Assembly: GCA_016946835.1 (NCBI GenBank)
Contig: JACVTC010000022.1
Location: forward strand, 1,348,501 to 1,412,500
DNA: 64,000 bases
Reading direction: 5' to 3'
Source of the DNA: Neocallimastix lanati (nom. inval.)
Lineage: Eukaryota > Neocallimastigomycota > Neocallimastigomycetes > Neocallimastigales > Neocallimastigaceae
The notes beneath the pieces are model-generated. The model was not told the DNA's origin, did not search any database, and worked only from the letters and a program-made list of their open reading frames with translations. This document shows, one piece after another, positions 23,507 through 35,525 of the stretch; within the stretch, counting starts at the first letter, position 1, and each line of letters opens with the position of its first letter. A program made the translations under genes and the position numbers.

Positions 23507-25661
23507 ATGAGTATAATAGAAGAAAATAATAGAATAAATTCAAAAACAAGAAAAAGGTTAGTGAGAAAACGTTCAATATGGTCAAATCTTTATAATTCAC
23601 CACAAGATTGGTTTATGCAAATAGAAGAAGAATATGAAGGTATAATCCATTTTATGTAGATATTTATTTTAAATACATATAAGTACATATATAGGATATA
23701 TATAAAAATTATGATATATATATTAATAAAAATTTTTTTATATTACTAATGGATATATATAATAAATAAATAAATAAATAAATAACTAAATAATTAAATA
23801 AATAAATTATATGTGAATAAAATATTTATTTTATTCAGCATTAAATTGGGATAAATTACAAAAAATATTTAGTATTCCTTTTGGGATTTCATTAAATTTT
23901 TTGTACATTTTAATAAAAATTAACAGTAAAGATGTTTGGAGAGAAGATATTAGATTGAGTGAAGGTTATTCCTCACTGGAATTATTGCAATTTACATTAT
24001 TTTTTATATGTATATTTAATACTTTATATCTTTTTACCTGTAAAAAACAATATCAAATAAGAAATGCAGATGAAAAGGTTAATATATTAATTAAATAAAA
24101 ATATTTATTGAATATTTAGAATAATTATTTTTAAAGGAAAAAAAATTATAAATGATATTAAATATAATATTATGTTAATAACAAAGTTTCCACCAACAGG
24201 TTCACATATTAAATTTGTTTTAGAACCTAATGATGATGAAATTGAAATCCCTGAACAAAAAAATTTACTGTATGAAATGCTTGCAATATAATAATAATTA
24301 TATATATATTAATATAATAATAATATATTGAATAAATTAAATATATATTTAAATAAATATAGTTCATGGTTTAAATCATTATTTATAATACCAAATAAAA
24401 AAGATGATCCAAATGCCCCTCATATCTTTGTTTTAACAGCATGGGATCCTCCATTTTTTTCTTTAAATTTATTTTGGTAAATAAATATATATAATATATA
24501 TATGTATATAATATTTTTATATTTATATAATCAGTAATAATAAAATTAATTAGTACCTTAATTTTAACTAATTCTTAATTAATATTTTTAAATTAGTTTA
24601 TTTTCACCAGTACATTTTGGAATATTATATCTAATAGATGGAAATAATTGGCAATATGTAATATTTATCATAACTTTACTTTCTGGAATGGTAAAATATA
24701 TTTATTAATAATTAATAATTTCAATATATAATAAAATTTCTAATATGTATTAATACTGAAAAAATTTTAAATTATCTATTTATTTTCAGATGCTTATTAC
24801 AGTTCATTGTTTTTTAGGCTTAATGAAAGATAAACAAATTATAACAGAACAAGTTTATAAGTATGTGATATAATGTTTATATAAATAAAATTTTTAATTT
24901 TATATTTTGTTCATTTATTCATATTTAATATTTTATGTTCTAATATATTTAAATATTTATAATTTTATTAATAGTGAATATAATTTAAAGTTTGTGAACA
25001 AAATATTTATACCAACCATTGGTAACACTGTAGAAACAAATTTTTTTGAACATGATGATGATGATGACGATGAATCTCCGTAAGTTAAAATTCAAATATT
25101 CAAAACAAATAAATAATAAATATTATATGTATTTATTGAACTAAGAAATCAATTTCTTTTTTTTCTTTATTAATATAAAATTTATAAAATAATATAAATT
25201 ATATAATAGATTTTTAAATAATAGTACAACAAGTAAAAGTAATAATTTTATTATTTAATAATAGTAATAATAATAAAATGAAAAATTAATCAAATATGTA
25301 TATATAGTATAGTCATATAATATTAATAGTAATAATAAATGATGTAATATATTTAATGTTTAAATAATTAATTAATACAATTTGTATTATTATAATATAT
25401 AAAATAATAGGAAATCCAGCTATTAATAAATTTAGTCAGTAAGTTTTTAAAATTTTTATATAATAAATAATAATTTATGAATAATTAATTATTTATTAAT
25501 TTTATTTTATTATATTTATATACATATATTTTTTATTTTATTTTATTTTATTTTTTATTTTATTTTATTTTTTTTTGTTTTGTTTTTATCATACTACTTT
25601 ATATAATAATTTTGTTTTTGCATTTAGACACCTCTATCAAAGATCTATAAATCATCAATAA
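23507..25661 (+). CDS. Nur1-like nuclear rim membrane protein (DUF2418 family), ten exons
   Basis: Proposed exons: 23507-23639, 23839-24077, 24187-24269, 24363-24476, 24597-24690, 24790-24860, 24975-25079, 25210-25238, 25420-25438, 25628-25661; total 307 codons with stop, all junctions in frame. Family-like signatures are SPQDWFMQIEEEYEALNWD near the N terminus, a first hydrophobic segment (FGISLNFLYILIKI), a second (LLQFTLFFICIFNTLYLF), then WDPPFFSLNLFCLFSPVHFG spanning the exon 4/5 junction, and two more hydrophobic stretches (YVIFIITLLSGMLITVHCFL). The acidic run HDDDDDDES and the ending FSQHLYQRSINHQ follow. In yeasts Nur1 is an inner nuclear membrane protein that anchors rDNA or works with Lem2 in silencing; that role here is inference. 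Exons 8 and 9 (29 and 19 nt) and the acceptor at 24186 are the least certain choices. Confidence 0.78.
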
Positions 25662-28600
25662 ATATCTTGTTTTATTTTAATAATTAAAATTTGTATTAAG
25701 AACATTTTACCTAAAAGATATTATTATTTAATCGTTATACCATATATATATTTATATATAAATATAGAAATAATATTATTTATAAAATTCTATTCATAAA
25801 TTTACCAAAATTAATATGTATTACATTTATTATATTGATCATAATAAAATTTAAAATATTAATAATGTTATAGTTATTTTTTAACCCTATTTTATGTACT
25901 AATAAAGGAATCATTAATTTGTATTTTTAATTGATACTTATCATTTTTTCTAAGTACATAACTAAATTAGTAAATGAATAAATATGAAAAATTAAATAAA
26001 TTAATATATTAATATATATATATACTTACAAATGGATAAATACATTGATATATTATAATAACCAAACAAATAAATTAATAAGTAAATAAATTATAATTAC
26101 ATAAAAAAAAAAAATTTAAAATTTAATAAGAATAAAAGATAAAAGAAGAAATTTAATCTTGATAAAAATAATGAAATAGATGAACTTTTTAATAATAAAA
26201 TATGGAATATAGTTAAATCAGAGGAATACGTATGAACTATTAAAACAAATAGAGTAAAGAATAGGAGGAGTACAATTAACTTTTCATTTATCGATTAAAA
26301 ATCAAATAATATTAGGTTCAAAAGATAATAGTTGTATATTAAAATAATAAATTTTGTTCATAGAAACTAAAATAAAAGAACATCTACTTATGTAATGAAG
26401 ATTAAGATCAAAATTCATATCAAAATATAGTTATTATTCCACAAACCAAGTCAAGCAATAAAAAATAAATAAATAAATAAAAAAAAAAAAAAAAAAAAAA
26501 AAAAGCTATTAGTTTTGCTTGAATATTAAAATATAAAACAATTACAGAAATTTTTCAAGATTCTGTTTTAAGTGATTTTTTACTAGTTTTTCATTCTTCA
26601 ACATTATTATAATTATTATTATTATTTTTTTTATCTCTAATAAAGATGATTATATTCTTAATTCAGAAAATTAAAAAGATCACAACAAAACTTTTGTAAA
26701 TGAATGTTTTTTCAGAACCTTTTTCTTTAATACATTTAATATTACATAACTTTAAAAAAAAAATTTTTTTAATTTTCTTATAAAATATAAAAATTTCTTT
26801 ATTTTGAATTCAACATATCAAACAAAACACTTATAATTAAAAAACAAAAGCAAAAAAAATAAATAAATAAATAAATAAATAAAATTTAAAAAAGAATAAA
26901 AATAAAGTAAAATAGAATAAAATAACTCAAAATTAATAAATCCAATATTTGACATAATTTAATATTTATTATAATAATAAATAATATTATTTTAAATATT
27001 AAATTCATAATATTTAATATGCTAAAATTTTTATTAAAAAATATATTATGACTTTTAATTTCAATAATATTTCATTGTAAACTAGGGACGATAATTGTTT
27101 TTATAATATTATTTTTTCATTTGATTATATCGATAAATATTTTCTATAATATATTATTAATAATAAATATTTGAAATAGAAGATTCATAATTAATAATCG
27201 GAATAATTTTTTATTATGGTTATTTATCCATTGTGATTTTAATATTTTTTTTTTAGATATATTTTATAAATACATATATTTAAATTTTTAAAATATTTAT
27301 AATCCATTTTATATATATATATATATGTATTCATATACTATAAAAATTTATGATAAATTTGTATAAATTTATTGAAGATTCCATATAATATACTATATTA
27401 TATAACAAAGACCTTTTACATTATTATTTTTTTTTTTTTTTTTTTTTTTTTTGAATAAAAGTACAAAATATAAGTTATTTTAATTAATTCAAGTAATTAA
27501 CTAAAATAATTTATATTATATATTTAATGATAGATAAATATTCATTTCAATTATAAAAATAAAATTAATCATTCCAAGTTTATAAATTATTATCTTTCTT
27601 TCTATTTTATATATATATATATATATTGAAATAACTATAATAATAATAATAATAATGAATATCTTTACTTTGCATAAAAATATAATTATTTATTATAAAA
27701 AAAAAAAATAAATAAAAAAATAATATGAATATATCCAAATAAAGAATTAAAATTATTGGTATATTTAAAAGAGTTTAAAATTCTAAAGATAATTAAGATA
27801 TCTTAATTACTATACATATATGTATATATACAATATAAAATTATGTAAAAAAAAAATATTATAAGATTATTTTATTTAAATACTTTTAAGAAAATAAAGA
27901 TATTAATAATAAGATATTAACCTTTTAACTATAATTAAAGTTTACTATATTAAAACTGTTGTTTTTTATTCTAAAATAACATAATAAAATGCTAATTTTT
28001 GAATGAAAGAATAATCCCATATTTTATTCATAATATTTTCATTTATAATTATGAATAATAATATTATATATTAATAAATATATGCATTATTATTTCTATT
28101 ACTATTATTTATTATATTTTCCTTTATTTATATAATCTTTATTATATTAAATTAATGAAAAATATTAATAATAATAAGTTTGATGGGCTTTAAAATAATG
28201 TATATATTTTCTTAAATATTTATTTTCAGCCCTCTACATTCATATGTCGATAGGATATTTTCAATTAAATATTAATGAATTATTTTACTTGTATAACTAT
28301 TGTGTAATTACTCATTACAGTGATAGCTCTTATTTATTTATTGTTAAATTACATCTTTTCTTATTTAATAAATAAAATATTTACTTTATACTAAGAAAAT
28401 TTTTTGAAATATATGCAACAAAAATTATTTGTTTATTTTTTTATGTAATAATATATTTCCTTTAATTTTTTTAAACCTTCATATTAATTTGGAATTAATT
28501 AAATTTTAATTTTTTTGTGATAAAAACAAAGCTAATTTAGAAAGAAAAAAAAAATAATTTGCCAATTCAATTTTTAATTTTTTTGGTATTTGCGAAGTCA

Positions 28601-28828
28601 AATTAAAAAAAAAAAAACAAAGTAAAATATATTTTAAAAGTTATATGTTATGTATTGATATATATCATTAATATATATTGAGTATCATAATAATAAAATA
28701 ATTATAGTAAAGAAATATCGTTATAATAATAATATTAATAATAATAATAAAAGGTTATAATAATGAACATTAATGAACAATATGAAGTATGATTTTAATT
28801 TTTATTTTTATTTTTATATATATATTAT
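25662..28828. other. AT-rich intergenic region
   Basis: Mostly simple AT sequence between the Nur1-like gene and the MULE transposon. Only 26130-26460 looks less random and is described separately. Confidence 0.6.
26130..26460 (+). pseudogene. Possible decayed coding fragment, unidentified
   Basis: Short + strand blocks look protein-like but are split by stops and frame changes: NEIDELFNNKIWNIVKSEEY (about 26168-26230), then in another frame GGVQLTFHLSIKNQIILGSK (about 26265-26325), then FISKYSYYSTNQVKQ. Dinucleotide composition is less extreme than in the flanks. I recognise no family. It may be a dead host gene or mobile-element remnant, or chance. Confidence 0.25.
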
Positions 28829-28837
28829 TTTAATAAT
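28829..28837. repeat. Left 9-bp target-site duplication of the MULE element
   Basis: TTTAATAAT directly precedes the first G of the left inverted repeat. It is identical to the nine bases directly after the right end. Confidence 0.85.
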
Positions 28838-28892
28838 GGGTGTGGGGCATTTCGCCAAATTGCATTTCGCCAGATTGCGTTTCGCCAAATTG
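28838..28892 (+). repeat. Left terminal inverted repeat with three tandem 15-mers
   Basis: After the outer GGGTGTGGG come three near-identical 15-base units of the form GCATTTCGCCAAATT, GCATTTCGCCAGATT and GCGTTTCGCCAAATT. Reiterated motifs at an element end are often transposase binding sites. The right end carries the same motif in inverted orientation. Confidence 0.9.
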
Positions 28893-29660
28893 AGAATTAT
28901 TAAATAAATAAATAAATAAATAAAATTAAATATTTTTAATATTGATGTATTTATATTTTTGAAGTTAATATTTAAATATTAAGAAATTTTTTTCATATAT
29001 AAATAGCTTTACAAATATCTGTTTAAATAAATAATAAATTGATAAATAATAAATAAAAAAAAAAAATAATAATAATAAAATAAACAATATAGTAATATAA
29101 TTAATAAAAAAAATAATAATATAAACACTATTACTATAATTATAAAAGGATTGTCATTAATAATAATAATGACGATTAAATTATAAATAATATTATTATT
29201 ATTTGCAAATATATATATAAATGAATTAATAAAAATAATATTTACCTACTTAAGAAAAATGTAAAAAGTTTTTCTTATAGTATTTTATAAATTAATAATA
29301 AATAATATATAATAAATAATAAATAAATAATATAAACTGTAGCAATAATTACAGATACATCAATAATAATATTTTTATAATAACGATGAAAATTATAATA
29401 GTTATTAAATATAAAAATAAATATAAAATTATAATATAAAAATTTTTATACTTTATATAAAAAAAAATATAATAAACTTATAAATACTTTATATTTATTC
29501 AGTTACACTAAAAAAAGGAATTATTTAAAATATAGAAGAATTAAAAAATAATATTTGAATAATTAATCTTCATTTAAAGTATATATAATTAAAAATATAT
29601 ATTATTAAAATTAATCATTAGAATATTTAATTTGAAACTTTTATTAAAAAAAAAAAAAAA

Positions 29661-31087
29661 ATGGAGAAAAATCTAGAAATTGAAATAAGCAAAACTAATA
29701 GAGGAAAAGAACAAATTATTTTAAACAGAAAATATAAGTTTAATCTTTCATCCAAAAGGAAAGACAATTCAAAAAAATATAAATGTACAGAATATAAAAC
29801 ATTAAATCAATGTCCATCTTTCATTATTTTAAATAATGAGAATCAAATCTTAGAATATGATGACTCACATAATCATCTTGAAAATAAATTTGGAGCAGCT
29901 AAATCAATTGTAAAAAATAAAATTAAAGATGAAATTTCAAAAAGTTCAATTCCTTTTAATGTAAATATATAACGTACATATGATGAAATTTCTCAAGGTA
30001 TGGGTCTTATATGTCCAGGATATAATTCAATTAAATCCCAAGTAACAAGAAGTAGAAGAAAACAACTACCTCCTGATATAACAACATTTGATGAAATTCC
30101 CAATGAATCAAAATATTATAAAACAAAAAGGGATGAAAATTTTATGATATTCAAAAATAATGATATAATTGTTTTTCAATCTCCATTCCAAGCAGAATTA
30201 TTTTCTAAAAATAAACATATTTTTGCGGATGGGCACATTTTATATTGCACCTATATTTAGTTATCAAGTATTCATAACTAGAACCTATGTTACAGAATTA
30301 AATTGTTTTTACACTACTTCCTTTTCTGTATTAAAAAATAAAAAGCAAACAACTTATGAAATATTATTTGAAGAAATAAAAAAAAATTCTAGTAAATATA
30401 ATAGTATTGAAATTACACCAAAAATATTTCATTGCGATTTTGAAAAAGCCCTATCTAATGCTGCACAAAAAGTTTTTATTGATGCAAATATTAAATACTG
30501 TATATGGCATTTTAAAAGAGCATTAGAAATTAAAAAAAAAAAGAATTATTGATAAAGTAGAAAAAATAAAAGAATTATATATTTATTATAATAATATCTC
30601 GAACTTTCCTTTCATTAATCCTGAATATATATATGATATATATAGTAAAATAAAAAGTGAGTGCCAAGAACATAATTATGTTCAATTTTTAGAATTTTTA
30701 GAATATTTTAAAAAAACTTATTTAATTAACTTTGAAACTGAAAATTGGAACTATTATGATAATATTGAGCATATTACAAATAATGTTTCAGAAACTTTTA
30801 ATAAATACTTAAAAAAATTATTTGCAAAAAAACCAACTTTCTTTCAATTACTATCAGAATTGCAAAAAGAAGAATCGAAATATTACATTGATTACGAAAG
30901 GAGAACTGCTGGAATTTTAAGAAATAAAAAACAAAAAAAATTAATAAGAACTAAGGAAATTAAAGCTTTAGTTAAATATTACAAAAATATGGAAATTCTA
31001 TTAAAAAAAAAGGAAAGTGTTAGAAATGATTTCATTGACTTATGGTTGAAATGCTTAAATGATTTAAATATAAAAATTATTGATTAA
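29661..31087 (+). pseudogene. FLYWCH/MULE transposase, broken
   Basis: The first frame (29661-29972) has an N-terminal FLYWCH zinc finger: YKFNLSSKRKD, YKCTEYKTLNQCP and the closing DDSHNH. It stops at a TAA (29970-29972) but the same frame resumes with RTYDEISQGMGLICPGYNSI (29973 on) through FQAELFSKNKHIFADG. There the MULE catalytic domain begins, with the first Asp in FADG. One extra base near 30230 shifts the frame; TFYIAPIFSYQVF, then HCDFEKALSNAAQKV (second catalytic Asp) and CIWHFKRALE follow in the new frame. A second shift in an A run near 30540 leads to NFETENWNYYDN, NVSETFNKYLKKLF and RRTAGILRNKK, ending at 31087. The lesions are one stop and two single-frame shifts, both plausible as A/G-run slippage. 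The catalytic acids remain visible, so the copy looks moderately young. Transposase would act on the inverted repeats. Confidence 0.9.
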
Positions 31088-31426
31088 ATAATAAATTATT
31101 AAGAAATGACAGAAAATTGACCAAATCTGTCATATATAATAATAATTTTTTAATAGTAAAAATTATTTTAAAAAGAGAATAAATGAATAAATACAATAAT
31201 TATTAAAGCATTTTTAATCTTTATTAGATTAGGTTAGCATAAGAACATTAAAATATATTTTTATGATAAAATTTTATTATTTTAAAAAGTATTGTTATAA
31301 TATTATTTTTTTACAAAATATTAAAATATATCTTTATAATTAAATTTATTTTTATAATTAAATATTATTAATAATTATTTTATTTTAAAAAATATCTATA
31401 ATTAATTATAAAATATAATAAAAGCA

Positions 31427-31521
31427 AGTTTAAAAAAATTATTTTGAATTTTTATTTATTTAAAAAAATTATTTTGAATTTTTATTTATTTAAAAAAATT
31501 ATTTTGAATTTTTATTTATTT
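31427..31521 (+). repeat. Three tandem 30-bp units inside the MULE element
   Basis: Three nearly perfect copies of a 30-base unit beginning TTAAAAAAATTATTTTGAAT lie between the transposase relic and the right inverted repeat. They belong to the element's subterminal region. Confidence 0.93.
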
Positions 31522-31548
31522 ATTCATTCATTTACTTATATCAATAAG

Positions 31549-31637
31549 CCATTTGTCGAAATGCAACTTGGGGAAATGCAACATTTTAATAATACGCCTA
31601 CTTGGCGAAATGCAATCTGGGGAAATGCAACTCTCCC
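31549..31637 (-). repeat. Right terminal inverted repeat region with four motif copies
   Basis: Read on the minus strand, the end shows GCATTTCCCCAGATT then GCATTTCGCCAAGT, and about 30 bases further in GCATTTCCCCAAGTT and GCATTTCGACAAATG. Two of the four copies share a CGCC-to-CCCC change, so the pair seems to have been duplicated as a block. Confidence 0.88.
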
Positions 31638-31646
31638 TTTAATAAT

Positions 31647-31877
31647 AATTATAGTTATAGTTAATTATGACTTAATATCTAATACTATAGTATCAATGTT
31701 TTTAATAATAAAGAAATAAAATAAATATAATATTATATATATACAAAGGTACAAGAATAAATAAACGATTAATTAAAATAAATAAAAAATAATATAAATT
31801 AATATTAATAATTAATTATATAAATTGTTTTTTACTTTTCGAAATTCTTAATATCCAATTATAAACATCATTTGATA

Positions 31878-31913
<36 letters not shown>

Positions 31914-33751
31914 TTACTTTTTTATATAATACATATTAAAACATTAATTTAAATTTATAAAATCAAGTTTATATATATATTAATTAATGAATGGAAAACT
32001 TTAATAAATAAATATTTATTATATTTAGTAAATTAATTTATATATATATATATATATTTTTCCATTTATATTATTATTAATTGTTATTTGCTACTCATTA
32101 AAGTAATGTGAAATAACTATACTACAATTTAAAAAAAAAAAAAAAGTCATCTTGTAAAGATCACGTGTATTATTATAAATGTGTAAAAGGATACAATAAA
32201 GTTATTTCTATATAGTATATTTATACATCCTTTATTTTAAAAATATAGTAATATAAACATGTACTAATTGAATATTCCCAAAATACTAATTATTATAGTA
32301 TATTTATACATAAATGTTTACCAAATAGATAAATATGGAATTGCGTAGTAGAAATATTATAAATTTATATAATTTAAAATTTAAAAATTTTCAAAAATAA
32401 AAAGTTTATATTTATTATTTAATTTAATTATTGTATTACAATTTTAAAATCTTTAAAAATTTTTATAAAAATTATTATAGTTTTTAATTATTTTTAAACT
32501 CAGATTAAGCATAATACATTATATTTTTTTTATATATATATAAATAAAAATAAATACTATAATAGATAATTAAAAATAAAAAAAAAATTTTTTTATTTAA
32601 TTATTCTCTTTTTTTATTATGATAATAAATATTTAAAAATGGTCAATATAAAATAAAATTCATTAATAAATAATTGAAGCTGTATGTATTATTTTATAAT
32701 AATAAACATTTTTAATTTTTTTTAAAAAAAAATGAATGATATATCAAATTATAATAATTAAAATAAAATCATAATTATTAAATATTAACTTATTATCAAA
32801 AAAATGTTAATTAAATATTCAATGAATAAATTAAAAAAATATATAAAATTTCATAATTTTTTAAATTGTCTATTGTTATTAAAAAATTGCAATATTATTT
32901 GATAAAATAATTAAATAATCAAAATTAAACTTGTGAGATTAAAAAATATAATAATATATTCTTTAATTTTCATTTAACTTTTTTTTTTTTTTTTTTTTTA
33001 ATACTTTTTTTTTTCCATTTTTTTTAATTAGTTGAAATATTATAACTATTTTAAAGAAAAAAATATATATTTTTTAAAATTTATAATTAAATTTAATTAA
33101 CTTTTTATTATATATATTTTATTTTTTACATTGCACAGTAATAAAGTTTATTTTTTTATATTTTATTTTAAAAATATTATATATATGTTTTATTTTTATT
33201 TTTATTTTTATTTTAAGATTCTATTTTTTTCATTTTCTTATTAATTTTTATATAAAAACAGTTAAATTATATTTTTTTAATATATATATTTTATTAAACT
33301 TATATTAGGTAAATATATCATTAGATATAAAATAAATTTTCATGAATATTAAGATAGAGTGAAGATGAAAATAAGTAAAATATAAAATCAAGAAAAAAAT
33401 AATATATTATTTCCAAAAATTAAATTCTAAATATTTAAATAATTAAAAGATATTAAGAAAAAATTTATAATCAAAGATTTATATCAATACAATATAATTA
33501 AATTTTAATATAATAAAAATATTAAAAAAATAGCATTCATATATATATATATATTGATTTACAGTTATTATTAATAAAGTATAAAGATTAAAAATATATA
33601 CATATAATTGAATTTTTTGTTTCAAAAATAAATAAATAAATATATTTAAATAGTATATAATTATTGGAAAACTATTATAAAAAAAAAAAAAAGAATAGAA
33701 ATAAATTGTATTAACAAGTAAGTTTATTTTTCTGTTTAAAATTTTAGAGTC
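31647..33751. other. AT-rich intergenic region
   Basis: No coding signal seen. It contains a (TTA)n run near 31880-31913, a T run near 32979-32999 and an isolated CACGTG palindrome at 32162-32167, which could be a bHLH site or chance. Confidence 0.6.
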
Positions 33752-34267
33752 ATGCCATACAACACTAGACTTCGTGGAAAGAACCAACCTTTTAGTGCTG
33801 GTGAAACAAATAAGAAGGAAGTATTAACTTCACCAACAAAAGATGTTAAATTAAGTAAGTCAGAAGCCTCACCTACTTCTCCATCTAAGAAGAGCAGAAA
33901 GAGAGGAGCTGATGAAATAAATAGTGAATTAAAGAATATGAAGAAAAAGTTAAACAGTCAAATTGAAAATTTAAATGGCAGTAAGCCCAGTGAAATCACA
34001 CCAAAACCAAATTTCAACAAATATAAGAAACATGGAAGCAGAAAGGTTGGTAGAAAGAGAATTTCAAAGAAATATAATGAACAAAAGCGCAAAAATCTTT
34101 TAAAGAATGTTGATACCTCCAACATAAAGCAAGTTAGAAGTGTTATTAATAGTGAAATTCTTAGTAAAGGCTTATGCAATACTATAAACTCTTTAGGTCC
34201 AGATAATATTAAGGGTGTATTAAAAAGTAGTAAGAATGAAAAAACTAAAGATGAAAGCCAAAAGTAA
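33752..34267 (+). CDS. Small basic, probably nuclear protein of unknown function (171 aa)
   Basis: An intronless frame with codon use and base composition clearly different from the flanks: many AAG, GGT and CCA codons and almost no homopolymers, so I take it as a real, probably well-expressed gene. I do not recognise the family. Residues 1-10 read MPYNTRLRGK. Lys/Arg clusters at 46-52 (KKSRKRG) and 96-113 (SRKVGRKRISKKYNEQKR) look like nuclear or nucleolar localisation signals. SP/TP sites (TSPTK, PTSPSKK) suggest phosphorylation by proline-directed kinases. A short helical stretch at about 55-75 (EINSELKNMKKKLNSQIENL) could form a coiled coil. The C-terminal 40 residues (NIKQVRSVINSEILSKGLCN) look folded. 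There is no signal peptide or membrane segment. The start follows an AT-rich leader, and the next ATG would remove only low-complexity residues. Confidence 0.8.
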   Translation: MPYNTRLRGKNQPFSAGETNKKEVLTSPTKDVKLSKSEASPTSPSKKSRKRGADEINSELKNMKKKLNSQIENLNGSKPSEITPKPNFNKYKKHGSRKVGRKRISKKYNEQKRKNLLKNVDTSNIKQVRSVINSEILSKGLCNTINSLGPDNIKGVLKSSKNEKTKDESQK

Positions 34268-35256
34268 TTTGTTTAAAAAAATATAAAAAAAAAAAAAAAA
34301 GAATTCTTTTTTTTATATTATTAATTTTGATAGTATATTTATAAAAAATATTAAAGAAAACCTAAAAGCAAAGTAAAACAAAACAAAAAATGATAGCAAT
34401 TATAAAATAATAATATTTTTTTTTTAAATTATTACTGTATGCAATGCACACATAACTTTTTTTTTAATAAAAAAAGAAAAAAAAAAAATAAGATGTTTAT
34501 TACCTATTTATTTTACACCTTTTTTTTTTTCTTAAAAAATATATTTTTATTTTTATTTTAATATTTTTCATAGTTAAATATAATTGATATTTTATAATAT
34601 ATATATTATTCTCTTTTGAGAAAAATGTATATATATAAAATATTAATTTATCATATATATATATATATGTAACATGTACACCCATTGAACCTAAAATATA
34701 TAATCATTCAACAAAAATATAATTACCATATTTAAATATATATATATATATATTTTAATATTTTAAAGAAAATTAAATGGTGTATTAAATAAGAAAATTT
34801 ATTATTTTTATATTTTTTATATTTCCATATGAAAACATGTAATATCAACCACTACTATTATAGTATTGTAAAATCATTTATTTATATATATTTATTTTTT
34901 TTTTTAGCTATTTTCATAGTGAAATTCATCCCATTTTCTTTTATTATAAACTGAAAATTCCATGTTTAAATTAATAAAAAGAAAAAACAATAAATTTCCT
35001 ATATTAAAACCACAATTTATTTTAATAAAAATAATATCATGTATTAGTAAAATAATAAAATTCATTAACTTATTTTGTTTTTTTGGTTTTATTTTGTTTT
35101 TTTTTTGGTTTTGTTTTGTTTTTATTCTTATTTTTATATTATTTTAATTCGTAATTTTTTTTTAAATTTAATTTTTATTTATAGTAATAGGAAAAAAATC
35201 ATGGGAACTATTGGTATACTCATAAAGTTATATAATTAAATAATAATAATAATAAT

Positions 35257-35294
<38 letters not shown>

Positions 35295-35474
35295 CTTACA
35301 ATCAATTATTAATTTTTTTTAAAAATTAAATATTTTAATATAGAATTAACCAGATATTTTTATCAGAATGAATATTATTATAAAATTTTAAATATTATTT
35401 CTATTATTATTTCTATTATTTAATTAGTAAATTCTAATATGTTTTATTATTATTATTATTATTATTTATTATTA

Positions 35475-35525
<51 letters not shown>

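Larger units (their letters stand above)
28838..31637 (+). mobile_element. MULE-type DNA transposon, complete ends, inactive
   Basis: The element starts GGGTGTGGGGCATTTCGCC and ends with the inverted counterpart (GGGGAAATGCAACTCTCCC), so its ends are terminal inverted repeats. It is flanked on both sides by the same 9-bp word TTTAATAAT (28829-28837 and 31638-31646). A 9-bp target-site duplication is typical of Mutator-like elements. Inside, on the + strand, lies a broken FLYWCH/MULE transposase (29661-31087). The total length between the ends is 2800 bp. Confidence 0.92.

Noticed and set aside
33718-33747. Mini-intron GTAAGT...TTTTAG just before the 33752 start codon
   Set aside because: About 30 bases is too short for a normal spliceosomal intron, and no coding exon is seen upstream.
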